In this document: positions 55,784 through 64,000 of the stretch, piece by piece | How the letters are laid out: every line of letters begins with the position of its first letter | How positions within the stretch are numbered: position 1 is the first letter of the stretch | Notes under the pieces: generated by a model | The model's input: only the letters and a program-made list of their open reading frames with translations | Told to the model about the DNA's origin: nothing | Database searches by the model: none | Source of the DNA: Tsukamurella asaccharolytica | Lineage (GTDB): Bacteria > Actinomycetota > Actinomycetes > Mycobacteriales > Mycobacteriaceae | Reading direction: 5' to 3' | Assembly (NCBI RefSeq): GCF_007858435.1 | Contig: NZ_VIGW01000014.1 | Span: 1-64,000 of the forward strand | Length of the DNA: 64,000 nucleotides | Translations under genes and position numbers: made by a program

Positions 55784-57022
55784 TCAGCGTTTGCGCTTCC
55801 GGTTCCGGTTGCGGTTGCGCTGCTGCTGGTTGCGCTGCTGCTGGCGGGCGTTGGCAGCAGGGTGCTGGGGCTTCGGCTTGGCGCCGGGGGTGGGCTTCGA
55901 CGGTGCCTTCGCCGCTGTCGTCTCCTCGGCGTCGCCGGCCTTGGTGTCCTCGGCCTTGCTCTCGTCGGCCTTACTGTCCACAGCCTTACTGTCCACGGCC
56001 GTGCTGTCGGCGGCCTTGGCCAGGGACGTCGCCGCGCCGCGCCGCTTGGGCTTCACGCCCGGCTTGGGGGCGTTCTCCGCGCGCTTCTCCTGGGCGAGGC
56101 GCTTCTTCTCCTCGTCCTCCTTATCGAGCTTGCCGAAGACGATGTGCTGCTGGAAGTACGTCCAGATGTTCTGGGTGACCCAGTAGATCAGGATGGCGAC
56201 GGGCAGGAAGAAGCCACCGACCAGCACGCCGATGGGGAACACCCACAGCATGAGGCGGTTCATGATCGCCGTCTGCGGGTTGTCCAGCGAGGCGACGGGC
56301 TGGCGCGCGATAGAGGCACGCGAGTTGAAGTGCGTCGCCAGCGCCGCGATGATCATCAGCGGCAGCGACAGGGCAACGATCCACCACTTCTCGAAGTTCG
56401 GCTCGATGTAGGCGATCACACCGTTCGCGTCCGGCGGGCTCACCGGCATGAAGGCCTGGAACTGCGCGACGGGTTCCTGGACGTACGAGGAGAGCGGTAC
56501 CCCGAACAGGCGCGCGTCGAGGAAGCTTTCGACGTCGGTGGCGGAGAAGAAGTAGTTCGCAGTATGGCGCGTCTCGTAGGCACTCATGTCCGGCGAACCG
56601 AACAACTGCGTAGCACCGCCACTCATCCGGTTGAACGAGCGGAGGACGTGGAACAGGCCGATGAAGACGGGTACCTGGAGGAGCGCCGGGAGGCAGCCGA
56701 GGAGCGGGTTGAAGCCGTGCTCCTTCTGCAGCTTCTGCATCTCCAGGGCCAGCTTCTGCCGGTCCTTGCCGTACTTCTTCCGCAGTGCCTGCATCTGCGG
56801 CTGGAATTCCTGCATCTGCCTGGTCGTCTTGATCTGCCGGACGAAGGGCCTGTACAGGATGGCGCGCAACGTGAGCACCAGGAAGATCACGGAGAGGGCC
56901 CACGTGATCCCGCTGTCGGGGCTGAGGCCGGGCACGAAGGAGAAGACCTTGTGCCAGACCCACATGATGCCCGACACCGGGTAGTACACGTAGTCCAAGG
57001 ACAACGGATTGAAACTTGACAC
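55784..57022 (-). CDS. yidC: Membrane protein insertase YidC
   Basis: A 412-residue YidC/Oxa1 insertase. Five membrane spans are visible, with the conserved cytosolic loop ([17 protein letters not shown] near residue 84) and [19 protein letters not shown] near residue 108. The C-terminus, from about 275, is a long basic tail with repeated Asp-Ser-Lys-Ala units ([20 protein letters not shown]) and ends in an Arg/Asn/Gln-rich stretch that could contact ribosomes. GTG start at 57022. Two near-consensus DnaA boxes (CTGTCCACA at 55974 and CTGTCCACG nearby) lie within the tail-coding DNA. Confidence 0.96.
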   Translation of the reverse strand: MSSFNPLSLDYVYYPVSGIMWVWHKVFSFVPGLSPDSGITWALSVIFLVLTLRAILYRPFVRQIKTTRQMQEFQPQMQALRKKYGKDRQKLALEMQKLQKEHGFNPLLGCLPALLQVPVFIGLFHVLRSFNRMSGGATQLFGSPDMSAYETRHTANYFFSATDVESFLDARLFGVPLSSYVQEPVAQFQAFMPVSPPDANGVIAYIEPNFEKWWIVALSLPLMIIAALATHFNSRASIARQPVASLDNPQTAIMNRLMLWVFPIGVLVGGFFLPVAILIYWVTQNIWTYFQQHIVFGKLDKEDEEKKRLAQEKRAENAPKPGVKPKRRGAATSLAKAADSTAVDSKAVDSKADESKAEDTKAGDAEETTAAKAPSKPTPGAKPKPQHPAANARQQQRNQQQRNRNRNRKRKR

Positions 57023-57110
57023 GGGGCGGTGCTCCTTGCCGATCTGGTTCGAACAGGTTCTCAGGAAGCGTCATTCGCGCTTCGGGTGGTGGAAGCCGAT
57101 GGCAGAAGGG

Positions 57111-57371
57111 CTATTCGGGGACAGGGTCCCAGCCGCCGCGGTGCCATGGCCCGCACTTCAGCAAGCGAATGGTACTGAGGTACACGCCCCGTACGGCACC
57201 GTGCACCGAAAGCGCTTCCACCGCATACTCGCTGCAGGTCGGGGTGAATCGGCAGGTGGGAGGGCGGACGGGAGAGATCCACGTCCGGTACACCTGCACC
57301 AGAGAGATCAATGCCCGCCGGGGCAGCGCTCGCAGCCTGCTCCCGGCACTCGGCGCCTGCTCCTCGATCAC
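57111..57371 (-). CDS. yidD: Membrane protein insertion efficiency factor YidD
   Basis: An 86-residue protein of the YidD family, with the signature [16 protein letters not shown] and [15 protein letters not shown]. It assists YidC in insertion. Its ATG overlaps the rnpA stop (ATGA), and yidC follows 88 bp later. Confidence 0.95.
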   Translation of the reverse strand: MIEEQAPSAGSRLRALPRRALISLVQVYRTWISPVRPPTCRFTPTCSEYAVEALSVHGAVRGVYLSTIRLLKCGPWHRGGWDPVPE

Positions 57372-57769
57372 AACGCGCCGAGTTTCGTCAGGCCCGACCG
57401 CAACTGCGTCGTCAGCTCGTTCGCATCGTCGTCCGCCGCGGAACGCAGGGCGCGGATCACGACCAGCGCGCCGTCGTCCAGCTCGCCGGCCACGGCGGCG
57501 GCGGCGGCCCGGAGGCGGCGCGCGACGGTATGCCGGATCACGGCGTTGCCGACGGCTTTAGACACCACCAGACCCACGCGCGGCGCCGGCGTCACGGGGT
57601 CGTCCACGGACACGACGAGGCCCGGCCCCTCCTCGGAAGCAGGGACCGGGCTCGGATTCGTCGTCGTCGCCACGTGCACCACGATGGAGCGGCGTCCCAC
57701 GCGCCTGCCACCTTTGATCGCCGCGGCGAAATCGCGCGACGAGCTCATGCGGTAGCGAGCGGGTAACAC
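57368..57769 (-). CDS. rnpA: Ribonuclease P protein component
   Basis: A 133-residue basic protein that assists the RNase P RNA in maturing tRNA 5' ends. It begins [13 protein letters not shown], as usual, and the RNR region reads [20 protein letters not shown] near residue 77. A central insert (residues about 34-62, with [12 protein letters not shown]) is longer than in most homologues. GTG start at 57769 gives the standard N-terminus. Downstream of rpmH in the conserved rpmH-rnpA-yidD-yidC order. Confidence 0.94.
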   Translation of the reverse strand: MLPARYRMSSSRDFAAAIKGGRRVGRRSIVVHVATTTNPSPVPASEEGPGLVVSVDDPVTPAPRVGLVVSKAVGNAVIRHTVARRLRAAAAAVAGELDDGALVVIRALRSAADDDANELTTQLRSGLTKLGAL

Positions 57770-57858
57770 GTCAGTGGTCTGCCTTCTCCATCGCCTTTGC
57801 AGCAGCGCCACCGCGACCGGTCGACCGGTACGCGGTGGCGCTGTGCGAGAGGAAAAAC

Positions 57859-58002
57859 TCAGGCCGTCAGCTTCGCGCGGCCCTTGGTCCGACGCGAGTT
57901 GACGATGGCGCGCCCGGCACGGGTGCGCATACGGAGACGGAAGCCGTGCACCCGCGCGCGGCGACGGTTGTTCGGCTGGAACGTCCGCTTGCCCTTAGCC
58001 AC
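57859..58002 (-). CDS. rpmH: 50S ribosomal protein L34
   Basis: A 47-residue, strongly basic protein: [20 protein letters not shown] near the start, then [23 protein letters not shown] start preceded by AAGGAGTGTCACC. It is the first gene of the rpmH-rnpA-yidD-yidC-jag group, divergent from dnaA. Confidence 0.97.
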   Translation of the reverse strand: MAKGKRTFQPNNRRRARVHGFRLRMRTRAGRAIVNSRRTKGRAKLTA

Positions 58003-58638
58003 GGTGACACTCCTTGTTCAGTAGGCGGCACCAGGTGCGCCGCCGGTGATGGACGGAAATTCTTCGGCGGCACATGAAGTTCGACTTGAGGTCGAACTAG
58101 CCCGACGGATCGGTGTGCGCACAGACCGGTCAAGTCTACTTATCCCCACTGACAAGGTCAAACCGGTGCCCGCAGGGGCGGGCGAGGAGTCGTTCCACCG
58201 ATCGCCGGCGACACGCCGAAGGCCCCCGACATCCCACCGCTTCCTGCGGGAATGTGCGTGGTGTTGAGGACCGCGCTCCACTCTGTTAACTTTGCCGAAT
58301 GCGATTGCTGAGCACGGCCGCGGCGCCCCGTGGAACCCGAGCACGGCAGCTTCGGGCCGACAGGCGCCGAACGTGTATCGAGCTCGGTGCTGCACCGTAG
58401 CCCGAGCTCCCGGAGTACTGACCCCACAGCGTGTACGACCTCGTCGTTCCCAGCCGAAGCCAACGGCTGACAACACCTGTGCCCGTGGTTCTCCACACCT
58501 GTGGATGAACCTGTGGAGTACAGTTCATGCGCAGGTCGGGTGGGGTGCCTCTCTGCACAGCTCGACGTTGGACGTGTGAACGAGTACGCCGGTCGGAAGC
58601 CGGAGACCGAAGGCTTTCAGGCCGGGGTGGAGGACCTG
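58003..58638. other. rpmH-dnaA intergenic region with DnaA-box-like sites
   Basis: This 636-bp interval holds no gene. DnaA-like boxes are TTATCCCCA (58140), TTCTCCACA (58489), TGTGGATGA (58500) and TGTGGAGTA (58512). The last three are clustered about 120-150 bp before dnaA and probably serve dnaA autoregulation; the interval also must carry the divergent rpmH and dnaA promoters. Confidence 0.65.
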
Positions 58639-60132
58639 ATGACCGTTGATCCGCTGTTAGAGACGTGGACCGCCGTGGTCGACGAACTCTGCGGAGACAA
58701 CACCGATCGCACCCTCACCAAGCAGGAGAAGGCCTGGCTGAGGCTGGTCCAGCCGCTGACCCTCACCGAGGGCTTCGCCCTCGTCGCCGTGCCCTCCCAG
58801 CTGATGAAGGACGCGATCGACCGCAGCCTGCGCGAGCCGCTCGTCGCGGCGCTCACCAGCCGCTTGGGGCAGGACGTGGAACTGGGTGTGCGCATCTCGC
58901 CCGACGCCACGCCTCCGCTCATCGCCGACGAACCCGTGAGCGTCGCGCCCGTGGAGGGCCCGTCGGGTCCGAGTACTGCGGACCTGACCGTCCCCGTCAG
59001 TGAGATCGCGGCCGGCATGCCGGGCGCACCGTCACCGTCGGTGCAACTGCCCCCGCCCATGACCGGCCCGGCCGGCAGCGGCCCGGCGATGACCGGATCG
59101 TCGGGCTCGAGCCTCAACCAGAAGTACACCTTCGAGACCTTCGTGATCGGCGCCTCGAACCGCTTCGCGCACGCCGCGGCCTTCGCCGTGGCGGAGGCGC
59201 CGGCCCGCGCCTACAACCCGCTCTTCATCTGGGGCGAGTCCGGACTCGGCAAAACCCATCTTCTGCACGCCGCGGGTCACTACGCGCGTCGCCTGTTCCC
59301 CGGGATGCGCGTGAAGTACGTGTCGACCGAGGAGTTCACGAACGACTTCATCAACTCCCTCAAGGACGACCGGCAGGTCCAGTTCAAACAGCGCTATCGC
59401 GACGTGGACATCCTGCTGGTCGACGACATCCAGTTCCTCGAGGGGAAGCTGGGCATCCAGGAGGAGTTCTTCCACACCTTCAACACGCTGCACAACGCGA
59501 ACAAGCAGATCGTGATCTCCTCCGACCGCCCTCCGAAGCAGCTGGCGACGCTGGAGGACCGACTGCGCACGCGGTTCGAGTGGGGCCTCATCACCGACGT
59601 CCAGCCGCCCGAGCTGGAGATCCGTATGGCGATCCTGCTGAAGAAGGCGCAGATGGAGCGGATCCACGTGCCGCCGGACGTGCTCGAGCTCATCGCCACC
59701 CGCATCGACCGCAACATCCGCGAGTTGGAGGGCGCGCTGATCCGCGTGACCGCGTTCGCCTCGCTCACGCAGACGGACGTGACCTACGAGCTCGCCGAGA
59801 TGGTGCTACGCGATCTCGTGCCGGACACCACCACCATCGAGATCTCCTCCAGCACCATCCTTTCCGTGGTGGCGGAGTACTTCGAGATCTCGGTCGCCGA
59901 TCTCAAGGGCACCGAACGCGCGCGGGCCGTGACGCACGCGCGGCAGATCGCCATGTACCTGTGCCGCGAATTGACTGAGCTGTCGCTGCCGAAGATCGGC
60001 CAGATCTTCGACCGCGACCACACCACGGTCATGTACGCCGAGCGGAAGATCCGCAAGGAGATGCCCGAGCGGCGCCGGGTCTACGACCAGGTGCAGGAGC
60101 TCACGACCCGCATCAAGCGCCGGAGTCAGTAG
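58639..60132 (+). CDS. dnaA: Chromosomal replication initiator DnaA
   Basis: A 497-residue initiator. Domain I starts [13 protein letters not shown], a Pro/Gly/Ser-rich domain II spans about residues 90-155, and the AAA+ domain III has Walker [12 protein letters not shown] (about 204) and DDIQFLEGK. Domain IV carries the DnaA signature [16 protein letters not shown] near residue 457 for box binding. The ATG at 58639 is chosen since GGAGG lies eight bases before it and the N-terminus then aligns with other DnaA proteins; frames starting at 58501 or 58576 would add non-family residues. Confidence 0.97.
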   Translation: MTVDPLLETWTAVVDELCGDNTDRTLTKQEKAWLRLVQPLTLTEGFALVAVPSQLMKDAIDRSLREPLVAALTSRLGQDVELGVRISPDATPPLIADEPVSVAPVEGPSGPSTADLTVPVSEIAAGMPGAPSPSVQLPPPMTGPAGSGPAMTGSSGSSLNQKYTFETFVIGASNRFAHAAAFAVAEAPARAYNPLFIWGESGLGKTHLLHAAGHYARRLFPGMRVKYVSTEEFTNDFINSLKDDRQVQFKQRYRDVDILLVDDIQFLEGKLGIQEEFFHTFNTLHNANKQIVISSDRPPKQLATLEDRLRTRFEWGLITDVQPPELEIRMAILLKKAQMERIHVPPDVLELIATRIDRNIRELEGALIRVTAFASLTQTDVTYELAEMVLRDLVPDTTTIEISSSTILSVVAEYFEISVADLKGTERARAVTHARQIAMYLCRELTELSLPKIGQIFDRDHTTVMYAERKIRKEMPERRRVYDQVQELTTRIKRRSQ

Positions 60133-60159
60133 GGCTCGCGCACCCCGCGCCGGCTGCCG

Positions 60160-60957
60160 TCAGCGGCCCGCCGAGCAGATCAGCGGCCCACCGCTGCCCG
60201 CGCTGCTGCGCTCTTCCGAGACGACCCTCCCGTTGCGCGTGATCGTGCAGCCCACGTCGCCCGTGTAGCCGAGCACCGTCACCGTGACCAGCGGCGCATC
60301 CGAGGTGAACGCCTTGGACCACGGGAGCGGTTGCGTGCCGAAGAGTCCGGTGTCGGGGACGCCGACGGTGACCAGCTGCGCCGACCCGCTGCCGGTCACC
60401 TCCACGCGCCACTGCCGGGCGTCCGCGCCCGTGCTGGAACCGCCGCCGAAGATCGGCGGGATCGAGATGCCCGACGGGACGCCGCTGGGCAGGGTGATGC
60501 CGCCCGGCCTGCTGGTGGTCGTAGTCGTCGTCGTCGGGGGAGCGGTCGTGGTGGTCTGCGAGGACGCGGTGCTCTCCGGAGGACCACTGGTCGCCACCAG
60601 CGCCACGATCACGGCGAAGACGAGCACGAAGCCGACCGCCGCCGCCGCGATCCACAGCAGCTTCCGATTGCCGCCGGAACCGCCGTCGCCACCGGAGCCA
60701 CCGCCCGGGCCGCCCGGGCCCGGGGGAGGGCCCTGCGGCGGCTGTGCGCCGTACTGATCGCCGTAGGCACCCGGCGCGTAGCCGAGCTGATAGCCACCGT
60801 CGTAGGCCTGCGTGGGCGGGTCCTGCGGGCCCGGCCCCGCGGGGCGCTCGTATTCCCGCGTCGGTTTCGGCACGTTCTGCGCGTCGGGGCCGACGGGGTA
60901 GTTCTGGCCGCCGGGGTGCTCGCCGGGGCGCTCTGGATCCGGATATCCCATGGTCAC
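60160..60957 (-). CDS. MmpS-like membrane protein between dnaA and oriC
   Basis: A 265-residue protein. A Pro/Gly/Tyr-rich cytosolic tail (1-95) leads to one membrane span (about 100-122, LLWIAAAAVGFVLVFAVIVALV), a Thr-rich linker with seven consecutive Thr, and an extracytoplasmic domain (about 180-265) that resembles MmpS: RQWRVEVTGSGSAQLVTV, LPWSKAF, GCTITRNGRVVSEERSS. MmpS proteins assist MmpL lipid or siderophore exporters in mycobacteria; no mmpL is nearby. Start GTG 60957, or ATG 60951 two codons later. It is convergent with dnaA and separates it from the oriC boxes. Confidence 0.78.
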   Translation of the reverse strand: MTMGYPDPERPGEHPGGQNYPVGPDAQNVPKPTREYERPAGPGPQDPPTQAYDGGYQLGYAPGAYGDQYGAQPPQGPPPGPGGPGGGSGGDGGSGGNRKLLWIAAAAVGFVLVFAVIVALVATSGPPESTASSQTTTTAPPTTTTTTTSRPGGITLPSGVPSGISIPPIFGGGSSTGADARQWRVEVTGSGSAQLVTVGVPDTGLFGTQPLPWSKAFTSDAPLVTVTVLGYTGDVGCTITRNGRVVSEERSSAGSGGPLICSAGR

Positions 60958-61407
60958 ACCGTACGCGTACAGCGCGCGTGAGCGAACCCCGAATTACTCA
61001 CCAGTACTGCACACAGCCTGTGGATGAAGCACCGAAAACCCAGGAGTGACCTGGGGAGAGTTCATCCACAGGTTTCCACAGGCCGCCTTCCTCACCAATC
61101 ACACGGATGTAGTTCCACAATCGCTGCGGCGCGTCGTCAACACCCCGACACGCCACCGGCGCTGCGCCGACGGTCCGTTTCCACATCGTCCACAGGGCTT
61201 ATGACGATGACATATTTCTTCACTAGATACTTCCTTTGAAAAGAGGTGCGGTGAAGGTCCGGCATGCTCCGCGCGGCCGGACCCGGGGTTCCGGTCAGGC
61301 GCCACCTGAACGCCACCGGATCACTCCCGCTCCTATAGCATCGAAGACCTCACGGTCGTGCCCGCCACGCCGTACCCGAACGACCCCCACCGAAAGGCCC
61401 CGTCGGC
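60958..61407. other. oriC: Probable replication origin oriC
   Basis: A gene-free 450 bp before dnaN with six DnaA-box-like 9-mers ending in CCACA: TGTGGATGA (61019, inverted), TCATCCACA (61062), GTTTCCACA (61072), AGTTCCACA (61111), GTTTCCACA (61177) and TCGTCCACA (61186). They match the actinobacterial TTGTCCACA at 7 or 8 of 9. An AT-rich stretch (about 61200-61245, ACATATTTCTTCACTAGATA) follows and could be the unwinding element. The position between dnaA and dnaN equals oriC in mycobacteria. Confidence 0.82.
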
Positions 61408-62571
61408 ATGAAGTTTCGCGTCCCGCACGAGGAGTTCGCCGAATCCGTCGCGTGGGTGGCGCGCAGCCTGCCGTCACGCCCGCCGGTGCCGGTGCTCGGC
61501 GGCGTCCTGCTCACCGCGGGTGACGACGGCCTGACCGTCTCGGGCTTCGACTACGAGGTCTCCGCCCAGGTGCGCGTCGGCGCCGAGGTCGCCGACGAGG
61601 GCCAGGCCCTGGTCTCCGGCCGCCTGCTCGCGGACATCACGAAGGCGCTGCCGAACAAGCCCGTCGACGTGCAACTCGACACGACACGCGTCGCGATCAC
61701 CTGCGGCAGTGCGAAGTTCTCGCTGCCCACGATGCCCGTCGAGGATTACCCGCAGCTGCCCGAGCTGCCCCAGCAGACCGGGTCCATCGAGCGCGGCACC
61801 TTCGCCGAGGCCATCGCGCAGGTCGCGATCGCCGCCGGCAAGGATGACACTCTGCCGATGCTCACCGGCATCCGCGTCGAGATCGAGGGCGAGAAGGTCG
61901 TACTCGCCGCGACCGACCGGTTCCGGCTCGCGGTCCGCGAGTTCGACTGGCAGCCCGCCTCCTCCGACGTCAAGGCCGCGGTTCTCGTGCCGGCGAAGAC
62001 CCTCTCCGAGGCGGCGAAAACCTTCGCCGTGGATCCCGAGGTCGGGATCGCGCTCGGAGCGGGCTCCGCGGTGGGCGCCGACGGACTGCTCGGCGTGGTC
62101 GGCGCGGACCGTCGCACCACCACACGACTCCTGGACGCGGACTTCCCGAAGTTCCGCCAGCTGCTCCCCGCCTCGCACACGGCCCTCGCCACGATGGAGA
62201 TCGCGCCGCTGCTCGAGGCCATCAAGCGCGTGGCCCTCGTCGCCGATCGCGGCGCGCAGGTCCGGATGGAGTTCGCCGACGGTTCGCTGCGGCTCTCGGC
62301 GGGCGGCGACGACGCCGGTAAGGCCGAGGAGGAGTTGCCCGCGGATTTCCAGGGCGAGGCGCTCACCATCGCCTTCAACCCGGGCTACCTGCAGGACGGC
62401 CTGGCCGCCATCCACACGGAGTCGGTGACCTTCGGATTCACCACGCCCAGTCGGCCTGCGGTGCTGCGGCCGGCGGTGCAGAATGGCTACGAGCCGGACG
62501 ACTCCGGCGGGTTCCCCGCGCCGCAGAGCCCGTACACGTACCTGCTCATGCCGGTGCGCCTGCCCGGCTGA
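61408..62571 (+). CDS. dnaN: DNA polymerase III beta subunit (sliding clamp)
   Basis: A 387-residue clamp that tethers the replicative polymerase. The three clamp folds are visible as repeats of similar beta-rich segments, starting [20 protein letters not shown] and ending in the conserved [12 protein letters not shown]. Typical actinobacterial length. It begins directly after oriC; gnd follows 37 bp later. Confidence 0.97.
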   Translation: MKFRVPHEEFAESVAWVARSLPSRPPVPVLGGVLLTAGDDGLTVSGFDYEVSAQVRVGAEVADEGQALVSGRLLADITKALPNKPVDVQLDTTRVAITCGSAKFSLPTMPVEDYPQLPELPQQTGSIERGTFAEAIAQVAIAAGKDDTLPMLTGIRVEIEGEKVVLAATDRFRLAVREFDWQPASSDVKAAVLVPAKTLSEAAKTFAVDPEVGIALGAGSAVGADGLLGVVGADRRTTTRLLDADFPKFRQLLPASHTALATMEIAPLLEAIKRVALVADRGAQVRMEFADGSLRLSAGGDDAGKAEEELPADFQGEALTIAFNPGYLQDGLAAIHTESVTFGFTTPSRPAVLRPAVQNGYEPDDSGGFPAPQSPYTYLLMPVRLPG

Positions 62572-62608
62572 TCGAACCGTCGTCTCCGCACGGAAGGGTG
62601 CCGCGAAC

Positions 62609-63493
62609 ATGCAGTTGGGTCTGATCGGTCTGGGCAAGATGGGCGCGAACATGCGCCAGCGGATCCGCAACGCCGGCCACGAGGTGATCGGCTACGACCC
62701 CCGTCCCGAGGTCACCGACGTGCCGTCGCTGGAGGCGCTCGCGCAGGCGCTGACCGCGCCGCGCACCGTCTGGGTCATGGTTCCCGCCGGCGACATCACC
62801 CGCGAGACCGTGCGCAAGCTCGCCGATATCCTCGAGCCCGGTGACCTGGTGATCGACGGCGGCAACTCCCGCTACACCGACGACCAGGTGAATGCGGATC
62901 TGCTGTCCGCCAAGGAGATCGGCTACCTCGACTGCGGCGTCTCCGGCGGCGTCTGGGGCCTCGAGAACGGTTACGGCCTCATGGTCGGCGGGTCGAACGC
63001 CGACGTCGAGCGGGCCATGCCGATCTTCGACGCCCTGCGCCCGGAGGGCGACCGCGAGGACGGCTTCGCGCACAGCGGCCCCGTCGGCGCCGGGCACTAC
63101 GCGAAGATGATCCACAACGGCATCGAGTACGGCCTCATGCAGGCCTACGGGGAGGGCTACGACCTGCTCGAGGCGGAACCCCTGATCGAGAACGTGACGG
63201 GTACGCTGCGGGCCTGGAGCAAGGGCACCGTCGTGCGGTCCTGGCTGCTGGACCTCCTGGTCAAGGCGCTCGAGGAGGATCCCGGCCTGCACGAGATCAC
63301 CGGCTACACCGAGGATTCGGGTGAGGGACGGTGGACCGTCGAGGAGGCCATCCGGCATTCGGTGCCCGCGCCGGTCATCGCCGCGGCGCTGTTCGCCCGA
63401 TTCCAGTCGCGGCAGGACGATTCGGACACCATGAAGGCGGTCTCCGCGCTGCGGAACCAGTTCGGCGGGCACGCCGTGCGGCGCGCGGACTAA
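62609..63493 (+). CDS. gnd: 6-phosphogluconate dehydrogenase, short (decarboxylating) type
   Basis: A 294-residue enzyme of the short, YqeC-type gnd class, usually NAD-dependent, that oxidises 6-phosphogluconate to ribulose 5-phosphate and CO2. The cofactor motif is [12 protein letters not shown] (residues 4-15), the substrate motif [10 protein letters not shown] near residue 84, and the catalytic [20 protein letters not shown] near residue 157. Its place between dnaN and recF is conserved in Rhodococcus, Nocardia and Gordonia relatives, whereas M. tuberculosis has recF directly after dnaN. Confidence 0.95.
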   Translation: MQLGLIGLGKMGANMRQRIRNAGHEVIGYDPRPEVTDVPSLEALAQALTAPRTVWVMVPAGDITRETVRKLADILEPGDLVIDGGNSRYTDDQVNADLLSAKEIGYLDCGVSGGVWGLENGYGLMVGGSNADVERAMPIFDALRPEGDREDGFAHSGPVGAGHYAKMIHNGIEYGLMQAYGEGYDLLEAEPLIENVTGTLRAWSKGTVVRSWLLDLLVKALEEDPGLHEITGYTEDSGEGRWTVEEAIRHSVPAPVIAAALFARFQSRQDDSDTMKAVSALRNQFGGHAVRRAD

Positions 63494-63510
63494 CCGGGCC
63501 GACCGCTTCG

Positions 63511-64000
63511 TTGTACGTCCGCCGGCTCTCCCTGCACGACTTCCGGTCCTGGGACGACGTCACCGTCGACCTGGAACCGGGCGTCAGCGTCTTCGTGGGC
63601 AGCAACGGTTTCGGCAAGACCAACCTCGTCGAGGCGCTGAACTACCTCGCCACCCTGGGCTCGCACCGGGTGGCCACGGACCAGCCGCTGATCCGCGTCG
63701 GCGCCGAGAGCGCCGCCGTCGCGGCGACCGTGCACAACGCGGGCCGCGAGCTGACGGCGGAGATCGACATCGTCGCCGGCCGGGCCAATCGGGCGCGCAT
63801 CAACACCGCGCCGTGTCGCCGGCCGCGCGAGCTGCTCGGCATCCTCCAGTCGGTGCTCTTCGCCCCCGAGGACCTGGCCCTGGTCCGCGGCGAACCCGGC
63901 GGCCGGCGCCGCTTCCTCGACGACCTCGCGATCCTCCGCACGCCCCGGATCGCCGCCGAGAAGGCCGATTACGAGCGGGTGCTCAAGCAGCGCACCGCCC
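63511..64000 (+). CDS. recF: DNA replication and repair protein RecF (partial)
   Basis: The first 163 codons of RecF, an SMC-like ATPase that loads RecA at gaps; the gene continues past the window. The N-terminus [16 protein letters not shown] and Walker [16 protein letters not shown] (about residues 30-44) are followed by [16 protein letters not shown] and [19 protein letters not shown]. The start appears to be a rare TTG at 63511, since it alone reproduces the family's MYVR opening; no ATG or GTG fits. It lies 17 bp after gnd. Confidence 0.94.
   Translation, partial: MYVRRLSLHDFRSWDDVTVDLEPGVSVFVGSNGFGKTNLVEALNYLATLGSHRVATDQPLIRVGAESAAVAATVHNAGRELTAEIDIVAGRANRARINTAPCRRPRELLGILQSVLFAPEDLALVRGEPGGRRRFLDDLAILRTPRIAAEKADYERVLKQRTA

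Noticed and set aside
55974-55994. DnaA boxes inside yidC as part of the origin
   Set aside because: Only two sites, in the Asp-Ser-Lys-Ala repeat coding DNA whose repetition explains the pair; too far from the dnaA-dnaN cluster.
58501-58638. Longer DnaA starting at 58501 or 58576
   Set aside because: The extra N-terminus has no counterpart in DnaA proteins and overlaps the DnaA-box cluster; the ATG at 58639 has its own GGAGG.

Overview
The window is high-GC actinobacterial DNA (roughly 70% G+C by eye) that carries the replication origin of a mycolic-acid-type actinomycete (order Mycobacteriales). The evidence is gene order and content: pcnA, NUDIX, DUF6049, murJ fused to a pseudokinase, sigM-rsmA, trxB-trxA, cwlM, a GNAT gene, parB-parA, rsmG, jag, yidC, yidD, rnpA, rpmH, dnaA, dnaN, gnd, recF. 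This matches the Mycobacterium tuberculosis Rv3907c-Rv0003 order closely, but with additions that point to a relative such as Tsukamurella or Gordonia. The genus is an inference, not something the sequence alone proves.

Layout. Positions 1-2.8 kb: start of a class A penicillin-binding protein (ponA1-like), a DUF5318 zinc-ribbon protein, and a PadR regulator cotranscribed with inositol-phosphate synthase (ino1). Positions 2.9-13.9 kb: a tellurium/stress-type ter region. It holds a membrane protein, a TerD/TerA protein, TerD, a DUF475/TerC membrane protein, and a chain of overlapping genes for an unknown helical protein, a HpcH/CitE-like lyase, a PRTase-TRSP protein, a StiP/PELOTA PRTase, a HAD phosphatase and a two-domain TerD. 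The enzyme set is that of the proposed Ter-linked nucleoside-like metabolite pathway. Positions 14-24.8 kb: metabolic and transport genes (OPT transporter, flavin-dependent oxidoreductase, PhoX phosphatase, MarR-MFS pair, SDR, winged-helix protein) and a DUF222-HNH (13E12-type) nuclease behind an SOS-box-like palindrome.

Positions 24.8-33.7 kb: leuS, an SdpI-like protein, a YfeH-type transporter, YqgE, an MFS exporter, a DxDxDG-repeat protein and pcnA. Positions 33.8-52 kb: cell-envelope and stress genes (NUDIX, DUF6049, MurJ-pseudokinase, Tag, PutA, SigM and its anti-sigma, thioredoxin system, CwlM). ECF-type promoter signatures precede rsmA and trxB. Positions 51-58 kb: the segregation and ribosome/membrane block (parB, parA, rsmG, jag, yidC, yidD, rnpA, rpmH), with a 1.3-kb gene-free, parS-bearing interval between parA and rsmG. 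Positions 58-64 kb: dnaA, an MmpS-like gene on the opposite strand, a DnaA-box cluster that is probably oriC, dnaN, gnd and the start of recF.

Three features stand out beyond gene calls. An octamer, GACGGTGC, occurs about 48 times on the two strands where about five are expected. At least eight genes have a TANNNT box 6-7 nt before the start codon, the sign of leaderless transcription. The ponA1-ino1-leuS-yqgE block lies on the other side of the origin from its place in M. tuberculosis, mirrored so that orientation to the replication fork is kept. No rRNA, tRNA, insertion sequence or CRISPR array was seen.
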